From assembly GCA_910583815.1 (NCBI GenBank), contig CAJTZB010000116.1, forward strand, positions 1-8,113: a DNA stretch of 8,113 bases, read 5' to 3'. A program made the translations under genes and the position numbers. The DNA is from an uncultured Lachnospiraceae bacterium. Its GTDB lineage: Bacteria; Bacillota; Clostridia; Lachnospirales; Lachnospiraceae. Positions 1 through 5,475 of this stretch are shown in pieces (position 1 is the stretch's first letter; every line of letters starts with the position of its first letter). The notes beneath the pieces are model-generated. The model searched no databases. It saw only the letters and a program-made list of their open reading frames with translations, and was not told the origin of the DNA.

Positions 1-351
1 ATCCAGCTCAAAACGCTCCATCATTTCCAAAGCAAAGCCATAATCATAGTTTGGGTTTACTTTGGAAGCAATCTGCAGCAGTTTGTATACTGGAAGATTA
101 AAATGCTTTGCAAAGTTTTCGATATAGCTAACGCTTGTATCCAAGGTCGATATTGTTATTGTTTTGCCATCAACTTGAATGCTTCCGCTCGTAATGTTCT
201 GATACCCTGCAATTGACTTGAGAAGTGTTGTTTTGCCTGCGCCGTTTCTGCCAAGCAGACAATAAATCCCCGGCTCATCAATTGACAAAGTAATGTTTTT
301 TAGTACGGTTGCCTGTTTGTACTGTTTTGTTACTTGTTTAAGTGCTATCAT
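1..351 (-). CDS. ABC transporter ATP-binding protein, YtrB-like (N-terminal 117 residues; gene continues off the left edge)
   Basis: Nucleotide-binding subunit of an ABC transporter; it would hydrolyse ATP at the inner face of the membrane to drive a partner permease that lies outside the window. The visible protein begins MIALKQVTKQYK and carries a clear Walker A motif, GRNGAGKTT, at residues 34-42. The Q-loop, signature and Walker B would lie beyond the edge. A segment around residues 90-117 (SKVNPNYDYGFALEMMERFEL) resembles the region after the Q-loop in YtrB/Pmt-like ATPases of ABC-2 exporters, where an 'FYPNWDEE...LLERF' pattern is typical; this is from memory. The start is fixed by AGGAGG at 361-366, 9 nt upstream. 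It diverges from the merR gene and has a MerR-type promoter, so it is probably induced by that regulator's ligand. The substrate cannot be deduced; efflux of a drug or peptide is inference. Confidence 0.9.
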   Translation of the reverse strand, partial: MIALKQVTKQYKQATVLKNITLSIDEPGIYCLLGRNGAGKTTLLKSIAGYQNITSGSIQVDGKTITISTLDTSVSYIENFAKHFNLPVYKLLQIASKVNPNYDYGFALEMMERFELD

Positions 352-360
352 GCAGATGTT

Positions 361-366
361 CCTCCT
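361..366 (-). promoter_or_regulatory. Ribosome binding site of the ABC ATPase gene
   Basis: AGGAGG on the minus strand, 9 nt before the ATG at 349-351. It supports that start codon. Confidence 0.8.
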
Positions 367-385
367 ATCATCTTTGGCACAAGGA

Positions 386-414
386 TTGATTTTCAAAATT
401 TCTTATGCTAAAAT
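386..414 (+). promoter_or_regulatory. Promoter of the merR-family gene
   Basis: TTGATT (386-391), 17-bp spacer, TAAAAT (409-414): a good sigma-A match with normal spacing. Initiation would fall near 420-422, so the dyad at 423-445 would sit at the very start of the transcript. Binding of the regulator there would be expected to block or reduce its own transcription. Confidence 0.65.
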
Positions 415-416
415 GG

Positions 417-447
417 ATTATAGACCTTTGTGTTACACAAAGGTCAA
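417..447 (-). promoter_or_regulatory. MerR-type promoter of the ABC transporter gene, with 19-bp spacer
   Basis: Read on the minus strand, TTGACC (442-447) and a perfect TATAAT (417-422) are separated by exactly 19 bp, two more than the sigma-A optimum. The spacer is filled by the inverted repeat described separately. A lengthened 19-20 bp spacer with the dyad between the -35 and -10 is the diagnostic layout of promoters activated by MerR-family proteins, which untwist the DNA to realign the two boxes. The regulator gene lies directly alongside. Direct reading of the bases supports the boxes and spacing; activation is inferred from the family. Confidence 0.85.
423..445. promoter_or_regulatory. 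Operator dyad for the MerR-family regulator
   Basis: Perfect inverted repeat: GACCTTTGTG (423-432), 3-nt centre TTA, CACAAAGGTC (436-445). It occupies the -35/-10 spacer of the leftward ABC promoter and lies immediately downstream of the -10 of the rightward merR promoter. Its position explains both activation of the transporter and autorepression from one site. Confidence 0.85.
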
Positions 448-461
448 GAGGAGAAATATAA

Positions 462-1244
462 ATGAAGAAATATTTTTCTGTTGGAGAGGCAGCAAAAGCT
501 GTCCATACAACGAGCGAAACGCTCCGTCATTATGACCGCATTGGCTTAGTGAGGCCAAGCAAAAAAGACGAATGGACTAATTATCGCTATTATACCGAAC
601 AGGATATTGTTCGTCTGAATGTGGTACGGACTTTGCAGATTATGGATTTACCATTGCAGGAAATAAAAAGGGTTTTGGAATATAACAGTCTCGAAGAAAT
701 TGTGGATTTTTTAGTACAGGCAGAGAAAAAGGCAGATGAAAAAATTGCGGCGTTGCAATATAGTAAGTCAAAAATCCAGTTGGCAAAAGCAGATTATGAA
801 AAGAAATTACAAGAACGCAAAAATCGGAATGCCACGTTTCTCAAAGACGTTCCGGAACGTGTTATTTTGCTGTCAGATACCTTGGAAATGCCAACGCTTG
901 ATAATCTTTGGAATTATCTCAGCCACTTTTATGGTAAAATCACACCTGCCTTAAAGGAGCAATTTTCTTTTGAGGATTTAGCTGGTATTTATACAGAGAA
1001 TGGAGTATCAAGGCTTTTTGCTGTCTGTATTCGTTATGCAGAAACAGATGGATTAAAGGTATTGCCAAAAGGAAAATATCTATGCGCCGATTGTACTGAA
1101 GAAAATAGAAAAAATACCTTGGGCGATTTGATACATAAAGCCAAAGCAGAGTATGATGCGTCAGCAGAATTTACAGTACAGCTTATCACTGTATCAGGTA
1201 TTTTACACTGGAACTATGAAGTACAGGTTTATGTTGGGAGATAA
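462..1244 (+). CDS. MerR-family transcriptional regulator with GyrI-like effector-binding domain (BltR/BmrR-like)
   Basis: 260-aa ligand-responsive transcription factor, full length for the BmrR/BltR class. Residues 1-75 form the winged helix-turn-helix: FSVGEAAKAVHTTSETLRHYDRIGLVRPS is the canonical MerR recognition region, followed by the wing NYRYYTEQDI. Residues ~76-122 are a charged helix, K/E/A rich, which is the antiparallel coiled-coil dimerisation helix of the family. Residues ~125-260 match a GyrI-like/BmrR C-terminal ligand domain, with the characteristic PKGKYLCADCTEEN (202-215) and the ending VSGILHWNYEVQVYVG (244-259). No cysteine cluster of a metal sensor is apparent, so an organic ligand such as a lipophilic drug is more likely than a metal. 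The start has AGGAG at 449-453. It is divergent from an ABC ATPase gene and its operator lies between the two. Confidence 0.93.
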   Translation: MKKYFSVGEAAKAVHTTSETLRHYDRIGLVRPSKKDEWTNYRYYTEQDIVRLNVVRTLQIMDLPLQEIKRVLEYNSLEEIVDFLVQAEKKADEKIAALQYSKSKIQLAKADYEKKLQERKNRNATFLKDVPERVILLSDTLEMPTLDNLWNYLSHFYGKITPALKEQFSFEDLAGIYTENGVSRLFAVCIRYAETDGLKVLPKGKYLCADCTEENRKNTLGDLIHKAKAEYDASAEFTVQLITVSGILHWNYEVQVYVGR

Positions 1245-1287
1245 AACATTTTAAGCCAGAAATATTCCTATGAAAACTTAATAACAT

Positions 1288-1318
1288 AAAGATAGAGCCT
1301 GACGGCTCTATCTTTTTT
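1288..1318 (+). terminator. Intrinsic terminator of the merR gene, possibly bidirectional
   Basis: Perfect 12-bp stem AAAGATAGAGCC / GGCTCTATCTTT (1288-1299 and 1304-1315) with tetraloop TGAC, and a run of six T (1313-1318). It lies 43 nt after the merR stop. On the minus strand the same stem is followed by a moderately T-rich stretch, so it may also end transcripts coming leftward from the small ORF, whose TAG stop lies within the stem. Confidence 0.9.
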
Positions 1319-1454
1319 GGTTAACTGGCTGCAGTCCCTCTTTTTTTGAATTGTGTGTCTGGTTCTGATTTTCAGGCGTAGTTTTCTGGGTTATATTATT
1401 AAATTTATCATGATTCTTTTGCTCTTGGATTTGTGACTGTTCTTTCTTGTCCAT
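1308..1454 (-). CDS. Small hydrophilic protein of unknown function, 48 aa
   Basis: An open frame of 48 codons beginning MDKKEQSQIQEQKNHDK and ending GLQPVNQKR. It is supported by a strong ribosome site, GAGGTGA at 1460-1466, 5 nt before the ATG. The product is almost entirely polar: very rich in Q, N, K and E, with no cysteine, no aromatic residue except one F, and no membrane segment or signal peptide. Its composition recalls minor small acid-soluble spore proteins (SspP/SspO-like, also short and rich in K/N/Q/H), but no homology was recognised and this is only a compositional analogy. Its stop codon lies inside the stem of the convergent merR terminator, so the hairpin would form at the end of its own coding sequence. 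It follows a broken kinase-like gene on the same strand. I do not recognise it; reality as a gene is likely but not certain. Confidence 0.55.
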   Translation of the reverse strand: MDKKEQSQIQEQKNHDKFNNITQKTTPENQNQTHNSKKEGLQPVNQKR

Positions 1455-1486
1455 ATTATTCACCTCAAGAAATAGCATATGTAAAA

Positions 1487-1502
1487 GAATAATAAATTAT
1501 TC
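1487..1502. repeat. Short AT-only dyad upstream of the 48-aa ORF
   Basis: GAATAA (1487-1492), TAAA, TTATTC (1497-1502): perfect 6-bp arms located ~33 bp upstream of the small ORF's start, where a promoter or operator would be expected. On the minus strand TGAATA at 1498-1503 is followed 16 nt later by CATATGC, vaguely like a forespore sigma promoter. The match is weak and could be chance in such AT-rich DNA. Confidence 0.3.
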
Positions 1503-1556
1503 AGAAAGTCCATATGGTATTCTAGCTTCGGTGTACAGATGCTATGAAATCATAAA

Positions 1557-1666
1557 ATCGACAATGAGATTCTGATTGTTTTCTATAGCAGTTTATGTCT
1601 TTCTAAGAGCTTTTATGCCAGTACGGTCTTTCCGGTATGGGAAGCACCTGCGATTAAAATAATCAT
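1557..1666 (-). pseudogene. Remnant of a P-loop ATP-binding protein/kinase gene (internal deletion plus nonsense codon)
   Basis: From ATG at 1664-1666 the reading is MIILIAGASHTGKTVLA, containing an intact Walker A (GASHTGKT), then TAA at 1613-1615. Continuing in the same frame gives KLLERHK; replacing TAA by CAA would give the expected AQKLLERHK. A different frame then yields TAIENNQNLIVD, ending near 1557. As I recall the family, intact Lachnospiraceae proteins begin MIILIAGASHTGKT..LAQ.LLEKYK and carry a TAIEN.QNLIVEG segment roughly 50 residues later. The two pieces are therefore joined here by a deletion of about 45 codons. A good ribosome site (AAGGTGA, 1671-1677) survives. The gene follows the fucosidase by only 37 nt and was probably its operon partner. 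The rest of the 3' end is not confidently recognisable. Confidence 0.72.
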
Positions 1667-1703
1667 TTTGTCACCTTCTGAGCAAAAATATTTGCTGTCG
1701 TGC

Positions 1704-3185
1704 CTAATTGGTATGTACTTTTATAACAACCGGGTTGATTCCCTGTTTTTTTGGACCATATACGATAAGGCCTTCAGTTGTCTGCTCGTAGGAGACAGGC
1801 TTGTCGTATCCAAGAATTTCTACGTTGGTCAGAATGCCTTGGAATGCAGTGCCGTTGGCGTCTTCGCTCTTTGCTAGTGCGCGGATGGCAAGTTTTCCGT
1901 TTTCCGGGTAGGAGAGACAGGTAGCATAAATACATCCGTGTCCTGCGGTAAAACGGAAATCTTCGCTTGTGTAGCTGCTTTGCCGCCCTTCACTGAATTT
2001 GCCTTCAGCTTCTTTTGTAGGTCCCTCTGCAGGAATGCGCCAAGGTTTGCTGTTGTAAACAGCTTCGCCGTTTATTTTTAGCCACGCACCGATTTCCTTT
2101 AAGATGCGAGTATCTTCTTCGGCAATAGTTCCGTCGCTCTTTGGTCCGACATTTAAGAGGAGGTTGCCGTTTTTGCTGACAACATCAATTAAATAACAAA
2201 GAATTTCATAAGGGGTTTTGTATTTCAGCTCTGTCGTATAGCACCATGAGTTTTTTGCAATAGCAGTATCGGTTTGCCAGTAGTACGGTTTTGTATCGGC
2301 AAATTTGCCACGTTCCACATCAACAATACCGCTTCCAAATGGCATGGCGTCGTGCTTATAGCAGATGGCAGTCGGAGTTCCCCATTCTATACCACGGTTA
2401 TAATAGTATGCCGCAATCTGTTTTAAAGTTTCTTTATAGCCTTCGTGCTGAATCCACCAGTCAAAGTAGAGAATACGAGGCTTGTAATCGTCAATCAGCT
2501 CACAGGTGCGTAACAGCCAGTCAGTTAAAAATTCTTCATCTGGGTATGGGGAAGAAAACATGTCTTCATGATCCGGCTGTTCTTCCAAAGACGGCCAGTA
2601 AAAGTCACCAACCTTAAGAGGGTCTTTGATGTCACTCTCAAAAGCCTTTCCGACACCCATAAACCATAGGTGTTCGGCGCGGTGAGAAGAGGCGGCAAAC
2701 AGCATGCCTCGCTGTTCAAATGCCTGTTTTAATTCTCCAAGGACATTGCGCTTTGGACCCATTTCGGCTGCGTTAAATTTGGACAGGCCGCTTTGGTACA
2801 TTTGGAAGCCGTCGTGATGTTCTGCAACCGGTACAATATATTTTGCCCCTGCTTCAAGGAACAGGTCTGCCCATTCATCAGGATTGAATTTGTCAGCAGT
2901 AAACATAGGGATAAAATCTTTATAGCCAAAATCTTTATGAGGGCCGTAGGTTGCCAGATGGTGTTCAAATTCACGCGACCCTTCTATATACATATTTCTG
3001 GAGTACCATTCATTTCCATAAGCCGGAACGCTGTAAATTCCCCAGTGGATGAAAATTCCAAATTTAGATTTTTTAAACCAATCCGGGAGCTCCATATCGG
3101 TAAGGGAAGCCCAGTCAGCGCTATATGGCCCACGGTTGATAACTTCTTTGATTTGTTGTAAATAAGCCTGTTTGTCTGTTACCAT
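1704..3185 (-). CDS. Alpha-L-fucosidase, glycoside hydrolase family 29
   Basis: Retaining exo-glycosidase that removes terminal alpha-L-fucose from glycans. The 493-aa protein shows the GH29 hallmarks: FIHWGIYSVPAYGNEWYSRNM (HWG at 47-49, sugar-binding region), EHHDGF at 122-127, YFDWW at 240-244 whose D242 is the expected catalytic nucleophile, and NLLLNVGPKSDG at 341-352 closing the (beta/alpha)8-like barrel. E291 in DVERG is a plausible acid/base residue by position, though this residue varies within the family. Residues ~375-493 form the C-terminal beta-sandwich region. There is no signal peptide, so it acts in the cytoplasm on imported fucosylated oligosaccharides. The start has AGGAGG at 3195-3200 (9 nt) and a near-consensus promoter upstream. 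No transporter or fucose-catabolic gene is in the window; use on mucin or milk-type glycans is inference. Confidence 0.95.
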   Translation of the reverse strand: MVTDKQAYLQQIKEVINRGPYSADWASLTDMELPDWFKKSKFGIFIHWGIYSVPAYGNEWYSRNMYIEGSREFEHHLATYGPHKDFGYKDFIPMFTADKFNPDEWADLFLEAGAKYIVPVAEHHDGFQMYQSGLSKFNAAEMGPKRNVLGELKQAFEQRGMLFAASSHRAEHLWFMGVGKAFESDIKDPLKVGDFYWPSLEEQPDHEDMFSSPYPDEEFLTDWLLRTCELIDDYKPRILYFDWWIQHEGYKETLKQIAAYYYNRGIEWGTPTAICYKHDAMPFGSGIVDVERGKFADTKPYYWQTDTAIAKNSWCYTTELKYKTPYEILCYLIDVVSKNGNLLLNVGPKSDGTIAEEDTRILKEIGAWLKINGEAVYNSKPWRIPAEGPTKEAEGKFSEGRQSSYTSEDFRFTAGHGCIYATCLSYPENGKLAIRALAKSEDANGTAFQGILTNVEILGYDKPVSYEQTTEGLIVYGPKKQGINPVVIKVHTN

Positions 3186-3227
3186 AAGTAAAAACCTCCT
3201 GCATTTGCCTTTTTAAAACTTGGTTTC

Positions 3228-3256
3228 ATTTTAATGGAGCAGTCAGTCTTTGTCAA
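3228..3256 (-). promoter_or_regulatory. Sigma-A promoter of the fucosidase gene
   Basis: Minus strand: perfect TTGACA (3251-3256), 17-bp spacer, TAAAAT (3228-3233). It begins 12 nt after the stop codon of the upstream membrane-protein gene and would give a leader of roughly 35 nt. The fucosidase can therefore be transcribed independently. No catabolite-control (cre) or other operator was recognised. Confidence 0.8.
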
Positions 3257-3268
3257 TATGCGGCAGCT

Positions 3269-5020
3269 TCATTTGTCCCATACGGTTTTATACCAGGTTA
3301 CTTCCGTTTTGTATCTTGGATTTTTGTATGTTTTCATTTCTGCGACACATTCTAAATTTGTAATTTCCTGTTCAGTTTCCGAGAAAATAAAGGCAGGCAT
3401 ATCCGGGTTCAGCTCTGGCAGAGGGTCCTTTGATGTCAAGGAATAAACGGATGCATTTGGAAAGAAGAAAGTCGCGTAATCACGCAGGTTGCTTTGCCAC
3501 AGGCTGTCCGTGTACAGGACAAGACTGAATCTGTCAGTGTCCTTTATTCCATGCTCTTTTAAAGTATCTTCTGCATAGTCTATCATGAATTTCATCGGCT
3601 GGACATGTTGGAAATAACGGAAGGAATGATGCTCTTGTCCACAGTGGAACAGCCCGGCAAATGCAAAGAAGCAAAGAAACAGTATAAGGACCGTTTTGTT
3701 TATAGAACGCCTGTATTTTTTGAGCATCCGGATAAGGGTAAAGAACATCCCTGTGATAAGCACAGGCAGGATAATCATATTCCTCTGTAGTATCCATGAC
3801 TTTTCGTAGGTGGTATCGTAGCCTGTCATATAGTTTGCGAACAGGACAACACCAAATACCCAGCAGGCGATTGTGAAATCATAGAATTTCAGCCGGCCCA
3901 AAAGGGAAAGCAGAAGATAGAGAATAATGGGGAGCAGAAAAATACCAAGAAATCTGGCATTTGTATCCGTAAAAAACTCTAACCATGTTTTCAAGACGAA
4001 TGGCACAAATGAAACATTCTGCCGTACAGAGTCCAGCCGGTCTGCTCTGAATACGAGAAGAGTGGCGAGAAAAAAACAGGCAATGTTCAGAATAAGGCTG
4101 ATGGCAGCTGCTGCCAAAGAAATGCAGTCAACTGGTTCTGCTTCTGTAAAAGATTTCTGCTTAATAAAGTATTTTGCAAAGAACAGCCCTAAAACGTATA
4201 GGGTGAGAAAGCAAAGAAGCAGGCCAAGTGAAGCAATGACAGGGGTATAAGAATTACAGAACAGGCCACCGACAAAAGAAAGACAAAAAAAGGAAAGAGC
4301 ATCTGGTTTTCTGCACAGTCTTAAAAACAGGGCAATTCCCATCATAGTCAAAGCGACAGGTGTGATTGCCTGTTCAAAATTCAAAAAATATTCAGTAATA
4401 AAGCGGAAAGAAAACAGGGCGTAAACAGGAAGCAGTGCAAGCGCCTCGTTTAAGTCTTTTTGCTTCAGCCATTCCCTAAATTCTAAAAACAGCATGGTAA
4501 GCCCAATCAGAAAAGGATATGCAAAACCCAGATGGAGTGTCAGAATGCTTCTGCCAAACAGTACTGCCGGCAAAGCTGCTATAACGTACTGCCTGTTTGC
4601 GTATCCCAAAAAGGCAGTCCCTGTGTAGTTTAAATCGGCGTAGGAAAAAGAGGCAAGTCCTGCGGCTGCCTGCTGCGTGGCATCTGGATTGATATCAGAA
4701 TATTTGATGTTCCCTATGAAATAGCAGAAAAATCCAATCAAAATAAGAAAGCCGGCTAAAGGGAAAAAGGCTTTGTTTTTTATGTCCTTTATTAGTTTTT
4801 TGGCTGTCGCATAAGCAAAAATAAGCAGACAGAACAGCCCTGTAAAAAACCAAAGATGTGACGCGGCAACTGAAAAAATGCCTTTTTTTCCATAGGCGAG
4901 CAGTTCAAGAGAAGAAATAACAACAAAATAGAATAACAGAATAACAGTTTCGTATGGTTTTATATAAGAATGGATTGCAAAAAACGGCATCCATTGCCGG
5001 TTGTCTGTTGTTTGTTTCAT
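3269..5020 (-). CDS. Polytopic membrane protein, possible GT-C-type glycosyltransferase
   Basis: Integral membrane protein of 583 aa (numbered from the chosen start) with about 11-13 hydrophobic segments between residues 25 and 460, followed by a soluble C-terminal part of about 120 residues. A loop after the third segment carries SDINPDAT (108-115). An acidic pair in an early external loop, many helices and a C-terminal soluble domain are the general plan of GT-C glycosyltransferases that use lipid-linked sugars, but no diagnostic motif was recognised, so the assignment is tentative. Start: the frame is open to an ATG at 5053, but no Shine-Dalgarno precedes it; the ATG at 5020 follows a purine-rich GGAAAAGAG and gives the N-terminus MKQTTDNRQWMPF. 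Both starts are downstream of the promoter at 5113-5141. The gene stands alone between its own promoter and that of the fucosidase. Polysaccharide or glycolipid assembly is a guess. Confidence 0.75.
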   Translation of the reverse strand: MKQTTDNRQWMPFFAIHSYIKPYETVILLFYFVVISSLELLAYGKKGIFSVAASHLWFFTGLFCLLIFAYATAKKLIKDIKNKAFFPLAGFLILIGFFCYFIGNIKYSDINPDATQQAAAGLASFSYADLNYTGTAFLGYANRQYVIAALPAVLFGRSILTLHLGFAYPFLIGLTMLFLEFREWLKQKDLNEALALLPVYALFSFRFITEYFLNFEQAITPVALTMMGIALFLRLCRKPDALSFFCLSFVGGLFCNSYTPVIASLGLLLCFLTLYVLGLFFAKYFIKQKSFTEAEPVDCISLAAAAISLILNIACFFLATLLVFRADRLDSVRQNVSFVPFVLKTWLEFFTDTNARFLGIFLLPIILYLLLSLLGRLKFYDFTIACWVFGVVLFANYMTGYDTTYEKSWILQRNMIILPVLITGMFFTLIRMLKKYRRSINKTVLILFLCFFAFAGLFHCGQEHHSFRYFQHVQPMKFMIDYAEDTLKEHGIKDTDRFSLVLYTDSLWQSNLRDYATFFFPNASVYSLTSKDPLPELNPDMPAFIFSETEQEITNLECVAEMKTYKNPRYKTEVTWYKTVWDK

Positions 5021-5112
5021 TTTTATTCTCTTTTCCAAGGCTGGCGTTGCCATCTGTACATCGACGCTGGGCCTGTATTTTTTAGAAAAACACCAATAAA
5101 AGAGTTTTCCTT

Positions 5113-5141
5113 AGTATACAGTACTCCATTTTGGATGTCAA
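5113..5141 (-). promoter_or_regulatory. Sigma-A promoter of the membrane-protein gene
   Basis: Minus strand: perfect TTGACA (5136-5141), 17-bp spacer, TATACT (5113-5118). The leader would be about 50-85 nt depending on the start codon used. The first two bases of the -35 box are also the end of the preceding hairpin stem. Confidence 0.8.
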
Positions 5142-5180
5142 GCTGCCTATCTGCGCAGATTTCTCGCAGATAGGCAGCTT
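5140..5180 (-). terminator. Strong hairpin after the 235/86-aa gene pair (terminator-like, no U-tract)
   Basis: Perfect 16-bp stem, AAGCTGCCTATCTGCG (5140-5155) and its complement (5165-5180), with a 9-nt loop. It starts 25 nt after the stop of the 86-aa gene, where a terminator is expected. On neither strand is the stem followed by a convincing T-run, so it may be a weak intrinsic terminator, a 3' stabilising hairpin or a Rho-dependent end. It abuts the -35 box of the next gene. Confidence 0.65.
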
Positions 5181-5205
5181 ACAGTCTTATCTGTAAAATA
5201 GCACC

Positions 5206-5466
5206 TTACATCAGCTTCATCAATGCGGAAACTTTTGCTTTTTCCTGTGGTGTCAGCTGTTTTGTCAGCTCTGTGATGAGAAAAGAACTTTCTTCCTTTG
5301 TAAAGTTTTCTCCCTGCTTTTTCAGCTTGACATTTGCCTTCAGCAGCAAAGGCAATGCTTTGTCAAGAGAAAGATGCTCTGCAGAATCTACAACTTCCTG
5401 AAGCACTTCTTTTTTTACAGGAGAGAGATTTTGGAACAATGGATTTTTTGTGATGTCTTCTGCCAT
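5206..5466 (-). CDS. Small helical protein of unknown function, 86 aa
   Basis: The product begins MAEDITKNPLFQNLSPVKKE and is predicted to be all helical, cytoplasmic and lysine/leucine rich, with no cysteine, signal peptide or membrane segment. Two similar segments are visible: LSPVKKEVLQEVVD (14-27) and LTPQEKAKVSALMKLM (71-86), separated by ~45 residues of amphipathic helix, suggesting an internal duplication of a helix-capping L-(S/T)-P motif. I have an impression of similar short 'NPL...L.P.K' proteins in Clostridia but cannot name a family. Its Shine-Dalgarno, AAGGAGG, overlaps the TAA stop of the upstream 235-aa gene (TAAGGAGG), so the two are almost certainly translated from one mRNA and may be coupled. 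The frame stays open across the whole length and ends just before a strong hairpin. Confidence 0.8.
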   Translation of the reverse strand: MAEDITKNPLFQNLSPVKKEVLQEVVDSAEHLSLDKALPLLLKANVKLKKQGENFTKEESSFLITELTKQLTPQEKAKVSALMKLM

Positions 5467-5475
5467 AATGCCTCC

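Noticed and set aside
1498..1556. Frame after the kinase remnant reading HLYTEARIPYGLSE
   Set aside because: Looks protein-like and is in the same frame as the TAIENNQNLIV piece, but a stop separates them and I cannot tie it to the family, so it was left out of the pseudogene span.
1681..1696. AGCAAA / TTTGCT dyad between the fucosidase stop and the kinase remnant
   Set aside because: Only a 6-bp AT-rich stem with no T-run following it on the minus strand; too weak to call a terminator.
2291..2617. 108-codon plus-strand frame inside the fucosidase gene
   Set aside because: Antisense shadow of a clearly conserved GH29 coding region; no promoter or ribosome site.
3927..4250. 107-codon plus-strand frame inside the membrane-protein gene
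   Set aside because: Antisense shadow with an arginine/serine-rich composition typical of reversed hydrophobic codons.
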